64,000 bases of DNA from Loktanella sp. M215 (GTDB taxonomy: Bacteria; Pseudomonadota; Alphaproteobacteria; Rhodobacterales; Rhodobacteraceae). The position numbers and the translations under genes are program-made. Below the pieces are notes generated by a model. It had not been told where the DNA came from. It made no database searches and was given only the letters and a program-made list of their open reading frames with translations. Shown here one piece after another: positions 43,959-53,610 of this stretch. The stretch spans positions 3,564,001-3,628,000 of the forward strand of contig NZ_WMEA01000001.1 in the NCBI RefSeq assembly GCF_021735925.1, written 5' to 3'. The first letter of the stretch is position 1; every line of letters starts with the position of its first letter.

Positions 43959-46900
43959 TTAGCTGCAGCCGCTGGTCCCGCCGCAGGTGTTGCACTTCAT
44001 GCAGGTGCCGTTGCGGACCAGCGTGTAGTTCTGGCATTCGCCGCACGGGTCGCCTTCATAGCCCTGCATCTTGGCCCGGTCGCGGGCGGTCAGGCTGCCC
44101 GATGCAGCCATCGTGCCCGAGGACAGGGACGTCGCCTGACCGGTCTGGCCCACGGCGACCTGCGGGACGATCGCCTTGAGCGCCTCCATCGTGTCGGCCA
44201 TCGCGCCCATGCCGCCCTGCAGCACGATCAGGTCCTGCGGCATCCGCTTGCGCAAATATCCTGTGGAGCTGATCTGCTTGAGCACCTCGAGCGAGCGGGA
44301 CGCCGCCGCCTCTGACGGGGTTGCGACGTTCGTCACCCCCTCCTCGACCCCGCGGCCAATGTCATCGAAGGCATGGCCTTCGGGTTTGACATGGGCCAGA
44401 TCGGTCCGGTCCAGATACGACACGGCCAGTTCCCGGAAGATGTAGTCGAGGATCGAGGTCGCGTTCTTGATGCTGTCGTTGCCCTGCACGCCGCCCGCCG
44501 GTTCGAATTTGGTAAAGGTGAAGGCGTCGACGAACTCCTCCAGCGGGACGCCGTATTGCAGGCCGACAGAGACCGCGATGGCGAAGTTGTTCATCATGGC
44601 GCGGAAACCCGCACCTTCCTTGTGCATGTCGATGAAGATCTCGCCCAGTTTGCCGTCCTGATATTCGCCGGTCCGAAGATAGACCTTGTGGCCGCCGACG
44701 ATGGCCTTCTGGGTGTAGCCCTTGCGCCGTTCCGGCAGCTTGTCGCGCTGGGACTTGGCGATCTCCTTGATGATGATGCGCTCCACGATCTTTTCGGCCA
44801 GCACGGCGGCCTTTTCGTGGTTCGATCCAGTGGACAGGATCTCTGCCGCGTCGTCGTCATCCTCGACCAGTGCGGAGGCCAGCGGCTGCGACAGCTTGGA
44901 CCCGTCGCGGTACAGCGCGTTAGCCTTGATCCCCAGCGACCACGACAGGGCATAGGCCTGCTGGCAATCCTCGATCGTGGCGTCGTTGGGCATGTTGATC
45001 GTCTTGGAAATCGCGCCCGAGATGAAGGACTGCGCCGCCGCCATCATCGTGATGTGGCTGTTCACGGACAGATAGCGCTTGCCGATCTTGCCGCAGGGGT
45101 TGGCGCAGTCGAAGACCCTGTAGTGGTCGGGCGACAGGTGCGGCGCGCCTTCCAGCGTCATCGTCCCGCAGACATGGGCGTTGGCGGCGTCGATGTCAGC
45201 CTTGCTGTAACCGAGGTGGCGCAGCAGGTCGAAGGTCGGATCGGCCAGCTTCTCGGCCGGGATACCCAGCGCCTTGCGGCAGAAATCCTCGCCCAGCGTC
45301 CACTGGTTGAAGACGAAGCGGATATCGAAGGCGGCCTTCAGCGAGGCTTCGATCTTGGCGATCTCGGTCTGGCCAAAGCCGTGACCGATCAGCGAGGTGT
45401 GGTTGATCGCGGGCGCCTGCCCCATGCTGCCGTGACCGACGGCATAGGCGATGATTTCCTCGATCTGGGCAGAGCCGTAGCCCAGTTTTTCCAGGGCCGC
45501 CGGCACCGACTGGTTGATGATCTTGAAATAGCCGCCGCCGGCGAGCTTCTTGAACTTTACCAGCGCGAAGTCAGGCTCGATCCCCGTGGTGTCGCAGTCC
45601 ATGACCAGACCGATGGTGCCGGTGGGGGCGATCACGCTGACCTGCGCGTTGCGATATCCATGCGCCGTGCCAAGGCGCAGCGCCTCGTCCCAGGCGTCGG
45701 TCGCGAGGGCGATCAGGCGCTGATCCGGGCAGTTGGCATGGTCGAGCGGGACCGGCTTGATATCCAGGTCGCGGTAGCCGTCCGCCTTGCCACGGGCCGC
45801 GGTGCGGTGGTTGCGGATGACGCGCAGCATGTGGTCGGCGTTGCGGGCATAGCCCGGGAAGGCACCCAACTCTCCGGCCATTTCGGCGCTGGTGGCATAG
45901 GCCACGCCGGACAGGATCGCGGTCAGGGCGGCACCCATGCTGCGGCCCGCGTCAGAATCGTAGCCCAGCCCCATGTTCATCAGCAGCCCGCCGATGTTGG
46001 CATAGCCCAGACCCAGCGTGCGGAAGTCATAGGACCGCTGCGCGATTTCCTTGGAGGGGAACTGTGCCATCATGACGCTGATTTCCAGCGTGACGGTCCA
46101 GAGGCGGCAGGCGTGGATGTAATCCTCTGCCTGGAACTGGCCGTCCTGATAGAAGGTCAGCAGGTTCAGGGATGCGAGGTTGCAGGCCGTGTCGTCGAGG
46201 AACATGTATTCGGAACACGGGTTCGAGCCCCGGATCGCGCCGTCTTCGGGGCAGGTGTGCCAGGCGTTGACCGTGTCGTGATACTGAATACCCGGATCGG
46301 CGCAGGCCCAGGCGGCGTGGCCGACCTGATCCCACAGATCGCGGGCTTTGATGATCTTGGCGACTTCACCGTTCTTGCGGTTGATCAGTTTCCAGTCGCC
46401 GTCTGCCTCTACTGCTTTCAGGAACGCATCCGTGACACGGATGGAGTTGTTGGAGTTCTGGCCGGACACGCTTGAATAGGCCTCGGAGTCCCAGTCGGTG
46501 TCGTAGGTCGGAAATTCGATGCCCGTGTGGCCTTGCTTGGCATAGTCCAGCACGCGCTTGATGTAGGTCTCAGGGATCGCGGAGCGCTTGGCCTCTTTGA
46601 TCGCCGTGGCCAGCGACGCGTTGGCCTTGGGGTCATAGGCATCCTCTGCGGTGCCGTCCCATGCTTTGATCGCGGCAAAGATCGCGTTGAGGTAGCGTTC
46701 GTGCATCTTGGACCCGGCCACGATGCTGGCGACCTTCTGTTCCTCGATGACCTTCCAGTTGATGAACTGTTCGATATCCGGATGATCGGCGTCGACGATG
46801 ACCATCTTGGCCGCGCGCCGGGTAGTGCCGCCGGACTTGATGGCCCCTGCGGCACGATCGCCGATCTTCAGGAAACCCATCAAGCCCGACGACTTGCCGC

Positions 46901-47618
46901 CGCCCGACAGCTTCTCGCCCTCTCCGCGGAGCGATGAAAAGTTGGTGCCCGTGCCAGAGCCGTATTTGAACAGGCGCGCCTCGCGGACCCACAGGTCCAT
47001 GATGCCGCCGTCGTTCACCAGATCGTCGGCGACGGACTGGATGAAGCATGCGTGCGGCTGCGGATGCTCGTAGCTACTGGTGGATTTCGTCAGTTCGCCC
47101 GACTTGTAGTCGACGTAATAGTGGCCCTGCGCCGGGCCGTCGATGCCGTAGGCCCAGTGCAGGCCGGTGTTGAACCACTGCGGGCTGTTGGGGGCGGCGC
47201 GCTGGGTCGCAAGCATGTAGCGCATCTCGTCGAAATAGGCCTGCGCATCGGATTCCTTGGTGAAGTATCCGCCCTTCCAGCCCCAATAAGCCCAAGCCCC
47301 AGCCAGACGGTCGAAGACCTGCCGCGCGCTGGTTTCGCCGCCAAAGGTCGCGCCCTCGGCAGGTTCGGACCGCCACAGGAAGGATGGCACGCCCTTTTCC
47401 TTGATCCGCTTCACGGCCGAGGGGACGCCCGCCTTGCGGAAATATTTCTGGGCGATCACATCGGATGCGACCTGGCTCCAGTCTGCGGGAATGTCGCAGT
47501 TTTCAAGCTTGAAGACGACCGTGCCGTCCGGATTGCGAATCTCGGATGTGGCGCTGCGAAAGGCGATGTCGGCGTAGGCATCGGCGCCCTTGCGCGTAAA
47601 CGTGCGGTCAATCTTCAT
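43959..47618 (-). CDS. nrdJ: adenosylcobalamin-dependent ribonucleotide reductase (class II)
   Basis: The 1219-residue protein is a class II ribonucleotide reductase of the alphaproteobacterial type. It converts ribonucleotides to deoxyribonucleotides using a B12-derived radical, so it works with or without oxygen. Visible features are the [20 protein letters not shown] stretch (its first Cys in the substrate site), [14 protein letters not shown] in the barrel core, and a C-terminal cysteine cluster ([22 protein letters not shown]) that fits a zinc-binding or thiol-relay tail. ATG 47618 follows a GGGGACAG ribosome-binding site. An NrdR-like palindrome lies upstream. It is a core gene, yet it is bordered by insertion-sequence debris on both sides. 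Confidence 0.95.
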   Translation of the reverse strand: MKIDRTFTRKGADAYADIAFRSATSEIRNPDGTVVFKLENCDIPADWSQVASDVIAQKYFRKAGVPSAVKRIKEKGVPSFLWRSEPAEGATFGGETSARQVFDRLAGAWAYWGWKGGYFTKESDAQAYFDEMRYMLATQRAAPNSPQWFNTGLHWAYGIDGPAQGHYYVDYKSGELTKSTSSYEHPQPHACFIQSVADDLVNDGGIMDLWVREARLFKYGSGTGTNFSSLRGEGEKLSGGGKSSGLMGFLKIGDRAAGAIKSGGTTRRAAKMVIVDADHPDIEQFINWKVIEEQKVASIVAGSKMHERYLNAIFAAIKAWDGTAEDAYDPKANASLATAIKEAKRSAIPETYIKRVLDYAKQGHTGIEFPTYDTDWDSEAYSSVSGQNSNNSIRVTDAFLKAVEADGDWKLINRKNGEVAKIIKARDLWDQVGHAAWACADPGIQYHDTVNAWHTCPEDGAIRGSNPCSEYMFLDDTACNLASLNLLTFYQDGQFQAEDYIHACRLWTVTLEISVMMAQFPSKEIAQRSYDFRTLGLGYANIGGLLMNMGLGYDSDAGRSMGAALTAILSGVAYATSAEMAGELGAFPGYARNADHMLRVIRNHRTAARGKADGYRDLDIKPVPLDHANCPDQRLIALATDAWDEALRLGTAHGYRNAQVSVIAPTGTIGLVMDCDTTGIEPDFALVKFKKLAGGGYFKIINQSVPAALEKLGYGSAQIEEIIAYAVGHGSMGQAPAINHTSLIGHGFGQTEIAKIEASLKAAFDIRFVFNQWTLGEDFCRKALGIPAEKLADPTFDLLRHLGYSKADIDAANAHVCGTMTLEGAPHLSPDHYRVFDCANPCGKIGKRYLSVNSHITMMAAAQSFISGAISKTINMPNDATIEDCQQAYALSWSLGIKANALYRDGSKLSQPLASALVEDDDDAAEILSTGSNHEKAAVLAEKIVERIIIKEIAKSQRDKLPERRKGYTQKAIVGGHKVYLRTGEYQDGKLGEIFIDMHKEGAGFRAMMNNFAIAVSVGLQYGVPLEEFVDAFTFTKFEPAGGVQGNDSIKNATSILDYIFRELAVSYLDRTDLAHVKPEGHAFDDIGRGVEEGVTNVATPSEAAASRSLEVLKQISSTGYLRKRMPQDLIVLQGGMGAMADTMEALKAIVPQVAVGQTGQATSLSSGTMAASGSLTARDRAKMQGYEGDPCGECQNYTLVRNGTCMKCNTCGGTSGCS

Positions 47619-47706
47619 GTCTGTCCCCTGTTGCGCGCCGGCGTTGCGGCGTGGTCTTTCTTTGTGCCCCGATCGGGGACGAATGCGATAGCGGTTGGCG
47701 CTGCGT

Positions 47707-47724
47707 GACACCACATCTGGTGTC
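47707..47724 (-). promoter_or_regulatory. NrdR-box-like palindrome upstream of nrdJ
   Basis: GACACCA and TGGTGTC surround CATC, about 90 bases before the nrdJ start. The size and ACAC/GTGT ends resemble NrdR boxes, the repressor sites of ribonucleotide reductase genes. A candidate -35 element TTGACC lies just upstream on the minus strand (complement at 47767-47772). A second, weaker half-similar sequence (CACAATCTG) sits at 47740-47748, but its spacing of about 29 bases is not the usual one. Confidence 0.55.
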
Positions 47725-47772
47725 CATCTGCTTGACCTGCACAATCTGACGTATCTTCGACTACAGGGTCAA

Positions 47773-48252
47773 CGGATTTATTCACGAAAACTTCGCAATT
47801 TTCTGTTGACGCATCTGGCCTGAAACGGCGGCCTGATTCACCCCCTGAGTTGTCCACAGTCACCCCCGGGCGTGGCAAAAGAATATCCCGGCCCGTCCCA
47901 CACTTAGGGGTGCCGGCTGACGTAAAGGATGAATGTGGCGCCGTTTGTGGCCTTGGCAGCCGGACGCGGCCGTCCTGCACCGATGAGCGCATAAAACAGG
48001 CACTCTGCTGCGGCGGACCTGTGTCCGAAAGGCTCCGCAGGCGGGCCCGGGTGTTGCGTGTCTGACCAAAGAACGACGGCGGGGGCCATGGCGCTGTCGC
48101 ACGGCCAGACGCCGCCTAGACGTTTTACGACGCACCGCTGCCGCGAGCCTACGGCGGTGGTGCCTTGCCGCATCAGAGGCCGCGAAGGTGATCGAAACAA
48201 AACCAGCGCCCAAGACAGGCGCCGGCATCAGGAAGGCAGGGTAAGTCCTTGA
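47773..48252. other. 480-base region between nrdJ promoter and relaxase remnant
   Basis: Several short open frames occur on both strands, but none has a recognisable product, ribosome-binding site or family resemblance that I can support. The region is GC-rich and may hold further debris of the mobile element represented by the relaxase fragment. Confidence 0.35.
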
Positions 48253-48492
48253 TTAGCGATCTTTCAGAAAGAGACAGAACCCTCGAACCAGGCTCAGCTG
48301 ATCGTCGAGCGGCAGCTCGGCGGGCAGCGCAGGCCGCAGTTCCCGAGCGACACGCGAGTTGGTACGTGTCTCGCTCGCTTCCGCCGCATTCCAGAGTTCT
48401 TCGGCGGACCCATTCCAGTTTACCACGCCGTCGCGAAGCAGACCGGCCACGAAGCGATAATTGTTGACCTGCTGCCCGGAAGTTCCCTCGAT
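48253..48492 (-). pseudogene. MobA/MobL-type relaxase fragment
   Basis: The minus strand reads QQVNNYRFVAGLLRDGVVN, then SAEELWNAAEASETR and VARELRPALPAELPLDDQ, ending at a stop at 48253. The core ELWNxAE...VARE..xALPxEL matches the N-terminal domain of MobA/MobL conjugative relaxases. Only about 75 residues remain and the 5' side runs into the orfA remnant. It indicates past integration of a mobilisable plasmid or element. Confidence 0.6.
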
Positions 48493-48530
48493 CTGATGTA
48501 GTTTCTGCCCAACCTGAAGGAGCAGACGAG

Positions 48531-48698
48531 ATGAGGAAAAGCTGTTTCACCGAAGCGCAGATAATCGGGATGATCAAAGAGCAGGAGGCTGGTTTGCCGA
48601 CGGCTGATCTGTGCCGGAAGCATGGCTTGGGTCCTGCCACGTTCTACAAGCTGAAGGCCAAGTATGAGCTGCTGCCGGTTTCGTGGACACCGGGTTAG
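48531..48698 (+). pseudogene. truncated IS3-family orfA
   Basis: ATG 48531, preceded by AAGGAG, starts a normal OrfA N terminus (MRKSCFTEAQIIGMIKEQEA, then LCRKHGLGPATFYKLKAKYE). After 45 residues it runs into the inverted repeat of the next IS at 48665 and stops at 48696-48698. The rest of this first IS3-type element is absent beyond 50003, so the other end was deleted. Confidence 0.75.
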
Positions 48699-49044
48699 GT
48701 TTGCATAGCTCGGTCCTCGAACGCCATAGGGCTGAGATAGCCCAGCTTCGAATGCCGTCGCCTCGGATTGTAAAAGCGCTCGATGTAGTCGAACACGTCG
48801 GCGCGTGCCGCGTCACGGGTGCGGTAGACCTTGCGGGCTGTCCGTTCGATCTTCAGCGACGAGAAGAAGCTCTCCATTGCTGAGTTGTCCCACACATTGC
48901 CCGCACGGCTCACCCGGCAAATGATGCCGTTGTCCAGCAGCAGGCGCTGAAACTGCTCACTGGTATATTGCGATCCTTGGTCTGAGTGATGGAGCAGCGC
49001 GTCAGCCTTTCCGCGCCGCCAGACGGCCATCCGCTGCCCGGCAG

Positions 49045-49083
49045 TGGTTTGCAGGTCATTCCGGTGGAATGACTGGCAAACCA
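49045..49083. repeat. 39-base palindrome inside the IS3 transposase
   Basis: Two 18-base arms (TGGTTTGCAGGTCATTCC and its near complement) pair at 16 of 18 positions around GGT. The palindrome lies within the 63-base segment that has no counterpart in related transposases, so it is part of an inserted sequence. Confidence 0.6.
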
Positions 49084-49163
49084 TGAGAGGGATCAGCGCA
49101 TCCATGACCAGTGAAGCATCCCGTTCCGCCTTCATGGACCAGCCGACGGTGAGCCATTGATGC

Positions 49164-49186
49164 GCCATTGGTTCAAGCACAATGGC
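49164..49186. repeat. second short inverted repeat at the transposase frameshift
   Basis: GCCATTG and CAATGGC flank 9 bases, and a further direct copy GCCATTG occurs at 49153-49159. It coincides with the extra bases that break OrfB after LDLFSR. Confidence 0.5.
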
Positions 49187-50003
49187 GAACCCTGGAGAAC
49201 AGGTCCAGCACGACCGCCACGTAGAGCCAGCCCTCTGCGGTCCAGATGTAGGTGAAGTCGGCAAGCCACTTCTGGTTCGGCCGGTCTGCTGTGAAGTCGC
49301 GGTCAAGGATGTTGTCGGCGATGACCGACCGCTCGCCGTCATCCTTCGGGTTCCCGCGGCGTTTGGGCCGCGCTCTCATTGCATTTAGCCGCATCAAGCG
49401 TTCGATCCGGTGCAGTCCACATGCGAGACCTTCTTCCAGAACGTCACGCCAGACCCGGCGGGCGCCATAGGTGCGATCGCTGGCCTTGAAGCTCTTGTCG
49501 ATCGACTGGACGAGCTTTGCATCCTGAGCCGCGCGTTCGCTTATCGGCCTTCTGAGCCAGGCATGAAAGCCGGATCGGGAGACGCCCAGCACCGCGCACA
49601 TCCAGCTGACCGGCCAAATGTGCCGATGCTTTGCCACGTAAGCGAACGTCATGTCGCTTCCCGCGCGAAGTAAGCTGCCGCCTTTTTTTAGGATGTCACG
49701 CTCCGCCTTGAGCTTGGCGACCTCTTTCTTCAGGGTCGCAATCTCGGCCAATTCTGCGCGTTGCAAGCCATTGCCGGGAAACGCCGCAACAGGCGCTCCC
49801 ATCAATTCCCGCATCCAGCGACGCAGCACGCTCTCCGCAAGATCCAGGTCCCGGCACGCCTGAGCGACCGCAACGCCTCGCTCGGTCACCAGCCTTACCG
49901 CCTCGATCTTGAACTCGCGGCTAAACTTCCGTCTCGTCATATCCACTCTCCAGTTCAATGGTCACGATCTTATCTTCGTGTCCACAAAACCGGCAGCAGC
50001 TCA

Positions 50004-50136
50004 CATCACCGCACTTCCTGCGAGTGAGGTGAAAAACGAATACGACATCTTCACCACCTCTGATCCGTTGCCCGGCGCAGATGAACCGTTAGAGGCGCTG
50101 GCACAAAGCGTCACCGGCGGCACTTGCACATTTTAG
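50004..50136 (+). pseudogene. 3' remnant of a branched-chain-type binding-protein gene
   Basis: Immediately after the IS, a frame reads EVKNEYDIFTTSDPLPGADE and ends GGTCTF before TAG at 50134-50136. The pattern, a Tyr-Asp segment, then a Pro-Gly-Ala, then a Cys near the end, looks like the C terminus of LivK-type periplasmic binding proteins. It lies just upstream of livH, where such a gene is expected. I infer that the IS, with an associated deletion, removed the 5' part. Confidence 0.55.
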
Positions 50137-50146
50137 CCAACAGCTT

Positions 50147-50172
50147 GGCGGGCGGGCGAAACGCCCCCCGCC
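50147..50172 (+). terminator. GC-rich hairpin between binding-protein remnant and livH
   Basis: GGCGGGCGGGCG and CGCCCCCCGCC form a stem with a bulge and an AAA loop. Such structures often separate a highly expressed binding-protein gene from its permease genes. Confidence 0.55.
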
Positions 50173-50209
50173 GCACATTTACAAAATATCGGGAGGGAGA
50201 GGCGCCACC

Positions 50210-51085
50210 ATGCTGGGGTTATTCATCGCGCAGGTTCTCAACGGTCTACTGGACGGGACATATTACTTGCTGATCGCGCTGGGGCTGTCGCTGATCTTTT
50301 CGCTGGGAGGCATCATCAACCTTGCGCATGGGGCCTTCTTTGCCATCGGTGCCTATCTTGCGATCCTGATCACACCCTATGTCGGCTATTTTGGCGCGCT
50401 GATCATAGTGCCTGTCATGGTGGCCGGGCTGGGCATGGTGACAGAGCGCAATCTGTTCACCCGGTTCTATCGCATCGACCCGCTGTATTCGCTTCTGCTG
50501 ACCTTTGGCCTTGCAATGGTGATCGAACAGGGATTGCGTTGGATCTTCGGTGCCTCGCCGCAAAACTACAACATGCCCGACATTCTGCGAGGGCAGGTGT
50601 TCATGGGCGACTTCATCTATTCACGCTACCGTCTGTTTCTGATTGCCGTCGCCGTCGCCGTGGTGGCCGCACTTTGGGTCCTGCTCAACCGCACGTCCTT
50701 CGGCCGGATCGTCCGCGCGGGTGTCCAAAACCCCGAGATCGTCGGCTCGCTTGGCATTTCGCTGCGGCCCTATCTGTCGATCGTCGCCGGAATCGCCATT
50801 GGCTTGGCGGGCCTCGCCGGCGTGTTGCTATCACCGATCTACACCGTCCATCCAGCCATGGGGGCCGAGATCATCACCCTGGCCTTCGTTGTGGTCGTGA
50901 TCGGAGGGCTGGGATCGTTCTGGGGCGTCATCCTTGCCGCAATCCTTGTCGGTCTGACCAAAGGTGTGCTGGTGGCCGTGGGCCTGTCGGCGTGGTCCAC
51001 CTCCGCCATTTATTTGCTGATGTTCGTTGTCTTGCTGCTGCGCCCGCGCGGCCTGCTGGGCGAACGCATCCTACGGTTCGAGTAA
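50210..51085 (+). CDS. livH: branched-chain-type ABC permease, LivH family
   Basis: The 291-residue inner-membrane protein has about eight hydrophobic segments and begins FIAQVLNGLLDGTYYLLIALG, typical of LivH. SLGGIINLAHGAFFAIGAY and VVIGGLGSFWG are family landmarks. It forms the permease pair with the LivM part of the next gene. GGGAGGGAGAGG precedes ATG 50210. The binding-protein gene expected upstream survives only as a fragment. Confidence 0.9.
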   Translation: MLGLFIAQVLNGLLDGTYYLLIALGLSLIFSLGGIINLAHGAFFAIGAYLAILITPYVGYFGALIIVPVMVAGLGMVTERNLFTRFYRIDPLYSLLLTFGLAMVIEQGLRWIFGASPQNYNMPDILRGQVFMGDFIYSRYRLFLIAVAVAVVAALWVLLNRTSFGRIVRAGVQNPEIVGSLGISLRPYLSIVAGIAIGLAGLAGVLLSPIYTVHPAMGAEIITLAFVVVVIGGLGSFWGVILAAILVGLTKGVLVAVGLSAWSTSAIYLLMFVVLLLRPRGLLGERILRFE

Positions 51086-51089
51086 TCCT

Positions 51090-53600
51090 ATGATCCGCAT
51101 ACACCCACTCTTGATTGCAGCCGTCGCCCTCGTCGTGTTGCCTTTCGTGATCCTGGCCGCTGGCCTAACCTATACCTCTGCGACCGAGGTCGTGGTCTAT
51201 GGCCTTGCCTGCATGGGCCTGAATATCCTGGCCGGGCGCACCGGACTGGTCAGCTTTGGACACGGCGCATGGTTCGGACTGGGGGCATACATCGCCGGGC
51301 TGACTTCTTTGGCGATGGGCGGCGCTTTCATCATTCCGCTGCTGGTAGCGGTGCTTGTCACCGGCGCACTGTCTGCGGTGTTTGGCGCACTCATCCTGCG
51401 CCGCCGCGGGGTTTATTTCTCGCTGATGACGCTTGCGCTTTCGGCACTTGGATTCTCTGTCGCCTTTCGCTGGACCGAGGTTACCGGCGGCGAAAACGGC
51501 CTTGGCGGTATCGAACGGCCGGCGTTCTTTGGCTTTAACTTCGAGATGTCAGAACCTTATTACTGGTTGGTTGCCGTCATCGCGTTTGCCATGCTGGTGC
51601 TACTATGGCGGTTCAACAATTCGCCGATGGGCACCGTCCTGCTGGCGATCCGAGAGAACGAACAGCGGGCGCGTTTCCTTGGCTACAAGGTCGACCGCTA
51701 CAAGCTTGCCGCCTTCGTGCTGTCGGCCACGATCACGGCATTGGCGGGGGTGCTGCTGCTTTACAAAAACCGAATGACCTCGGCAGAGCCGATGTCGGTG
51801 GTGTTTTCTGGCGAACTGCTGGCCATGGTCGTGATCGGCGGGATGCGCAGCTATCTGGGGCCTGCCGTCGGCGCGCTGTTCTACATTCTGTTCCGCGAAT
51901 ACCTGTCGATCTACACCGACAACTGGCTGCTGTGGTTTGGCCTCGTGTTCATGCTGTTCGTGCTTTACGCGCGCGACGGGCTGATCGGCATCCCCGGACA
52001 GATCAAACGCCACTTCAACCGCCCCGCCGAGACCGGTGCGGCGATGTCCGGACGCAAGGCCGGTGTGCACCCGCTGCCTGCCTTCCTGAAACCCACCGAT
52101 CATTCCGATGGTCCACTGCTTGTGGCACAGGGCATCTCGAAGCACTTTGGCGGTCTTAAAGCGGTGGACGCCGTTGACATATCTGTGCGCGACCGCACCC
52201 TGCATGCGCTGATCGGTCCAAACGGCGCGGGCAAGACCACCGCGTTCAACCTGCTGTCGGGCCTTTACAAACCTGACGCCGGTGCCGTGACCCTTGCCGG
52301 AATACCGCTATCGGGGCGCACGCCAGAGGAAATCTCGGAAGCCGGGATCGGTCGAAGCTTTCAGATTACCAACCTGTTCCCGTCGCTGACCGTGCTGGAA
52401 AATATCCGTCTTGCGGTGCAGGCAGGTGACCCAAAGCGCATGAACCCGATGATCAGAGCCCGCAATTTGACTGAGGTGAACGACCGCACCGCGCAAATCA
52501 TGGACTACGCCGGTCTGTCCGGGATGGAAGACGTTGCTGCCGGGTCACTGTCTTACGGCGGCCAACGCCTGTTGGACCTTGGCCTTGCCCTTGGCAACAA
52601 TCCACGGATTTTGCTGGCGGACGAACCGCTGGCCGGTCTGTCCGTGGCCGAGCGCGAACGGGTCGGTCTGCTGATCAAATCGCTGTCGGCGGATATTCCG
52701 GTGCTTTTGGTCGAACACGACATCGACCGCGTCTTTGAACTGGCCGACCATATTACGGTGATGAACGAAGGAGAGGTGCTGCTGGACGGCACCGTCGACG
52801 CCGCGCGCAACGACCCGCGCGTGCAAGAGGTCTATATCGGGTCAGGCACCTCTGTCGTGGCAAGCCGGGCGCGCAACACGGCCGTGCAGGACAAGGTGCT
52901 GCTTTCGTTGGACAAGGTGAACGTCAGCTATGGCAAAAGCCACATCATTCACGATGTCAGCTTTGATCTTCGACAGGGTGAGATTGTGGCCCTACTGGGC
53001 CGAAATGGCGCGGGTAAATCGACGCTGCTGAAATCCCTGATCGGTATCGCCCCTGTCAGCAGTGGCGAAATCTGGCTCGACGGCACCGCGCTGCACGGTC
53101 TGCCATCTGCCGCGATGGCGCAGGCTGGGATATCTTATGTGCCGCAAGGCCGTGGGCTGTTCGCGGGCATGTCAGTCAAGGACAACCTCGAACTTGGACG
53201 TATTAAACGCCAGACCGGCGCGGGGTCACATTGGGACGAAGAGCGCATCTTTACCTACTTCCCACGCCTGAAAGAACGCATCGACACCCCCGCCGATTAC
53301 CTGTCAGGTGGCGAACAGCAGATGGCCGCCGTGGCGCGGGCGCTGTCCGGTGATACCCGCGTGTTACTGCTGGACGAACCCTTCGAGGGTCTTTCGCCCG
53401 CGATTGTCGAGCAGCTTTTTGAGACCTTCGACAACTTGCGGCAGGAGGTATCCATCATCATCGTGGATCACAATCTTGACCTTGCGCTGACCCTCTCTGA
53501 CCGCACCGTCGCGCTGGAACGGGGCAGCATCATCCACGAAGGACCCTCTGCCGCGCTGGCCGATGACATTGATCTGCGCCGCAAGGTGCTTTGGCTTTGA
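51090..53600 (+). CDS. LivM-LivG-LivF triple fusion (permease plus two ATPases)
   Basis: A single 836-residue protein carries three units of a branched-chain-type importer. Residues about 1-310 are a LivM permease (GRTGLVSFGHGAWFGLGAY and AIRENEQRARFLGY). A linker of about 40 residues leads to a LivG ATPase with Walker A GPNGAGKTT near residue 376, YGGQR as signature and ILLADEPLAGLS. A LivF ATPase follows with Walker A GRNGAGKST near residue 637, LSGGEQQ and LLLDEPFEGLSP. The frame is open throughout and no lesions are seen. It starts 4 bases after livH. With LivH the whole membrane machine needs only two polypeptides. Confidence 0.9.
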   Translation: MIRIHPLLIAAVALVVLPFVILAAGLTYTSATEVVVYGLACMGLNILAGRTGLVSFGHGAWFGLGAYIAGLTSLAMGGAFIIPLLVAVLVTGALSAVFGALILRRRGVYFSLMTLALSALGFSVAFRWTEVTGGENGLGGIERPAFFGFNFEMSEPYYWLVAVIAFAMLVLLWRFNNSPMGTVLLAIRENEQRARFLGYKVDRYKLAAFVLSATITALAGVLLLYKNRMTSAEPMSVVFSGELLAMVVIGGMRSYLGPAVGALFYILFREYLSIYTDNWLLWFGLVFMLFVLYARDGLIGIPGQIKRHFNRPAETGAAMSGRKAGVHPLPAFLKPTDHSDGPLLVAQGISKHFGGLKAVDAVDISVRDRTLHALIGPNGAGKTTAFNLLSGLYKPDAGAVTLAGIPLSGRTPEEISEAGIGRSFQITNLFPSLTVLENIRLAVQAGDPKRMNPMIRARNLTEVNDRTAQIMDYAGLSGMEDVAAGSLSYGGQRLLDLGLALGNNPRILLADEPLAGLSVAERERVGLLIKSLSADIPVLLVEHDIDRVFELADHITVMNEGEVLLDGTVDAARNDPRVQEVYIGSGTSVVASRARNTAVQDKVLLSLDKVNVSYGKSHIIHDVSFDLRQGEIVALLGRNGAGKSTLLKSLIGIAPVSSGEIWLDGTALHGLPSAAMAQAGISYVPQGRGLFAGMSVKDNLELGRIKRQTGAGSHWDEERIFTYFPRLKERIDTPADYLSGGEQQMAAVARALSGDTRVLLLDEPFEGLSPAIVEQLFETFDNLRQEVSIIIVDHNLDLALTLSDRTVALERGSIIHEGPSAALADDIDLRRKVLWL

Positions 53601-53610
53601 AAGGACCATC

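Larger units (their letters stand above)
48695..49940 (-). pseudogene. disrupted IS3 transposase (orfA-orfB)
   Basis: OrfA starts at ATG 49940 (MTRRKFSREFKIEAVRLVTE) with a leucine-zipper-like helix. A run of seven A's (plus-strand T run 49683-49689) fuses it in frame to OrfB (MTFAYVAKHRHIWP), the spot where IS3 elements use a -1 frameshift. OrfB is broken: after VAVVLDLFSR an insertion of about 37 bases shifts the frame, and after SLVMDAL a further 63 bases (21 codons) are inserted before MAVWRRGKADALLHHSDQGS. The catalytic DDE region is thus interrupted, and the element is probably dead unless supplied in trans. Confidence 0.78.
48665..50003 (-). mobile_element. IS3-family insertion sequence with long inverted repeats
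   Basis: The first 26 bases (from TGAGCTGCTGCCGGTTT) reappear inverted at 49978-50003 with one mismatch. The inner part reads CGTGGACAC on the left and TGTGGACAC on the right. The 1339-base element sits within the older orfA remnant and abuts a binding-protein remnant on its right. The outer TGAGC bases could be partly target-derived. Confidence 0.75.

Noticed and set aside
44373-46475. 700-codon frame opposite nrdJ
   Set aside because: Lies entirely within nrdJ and lacks any family features.
47619-47880. Cobalamin riboswitch upstream of nrdJ
   Set aside because: I could not find a B12-box-like core; only an NrdR-like palindrome and a promoter-like element are visible.
47860-48228. Possible small genes between nrdJ and the relaxase fragment
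   Set aside because: Overlapping open frames on both strands with no family likeness or ribosome-binding site.
40639-50136. Prophage or intact integrative element
   Set aside because: No integrase, structural or transfer genes; only insertion sequences and single-gene fragments around a core gene.
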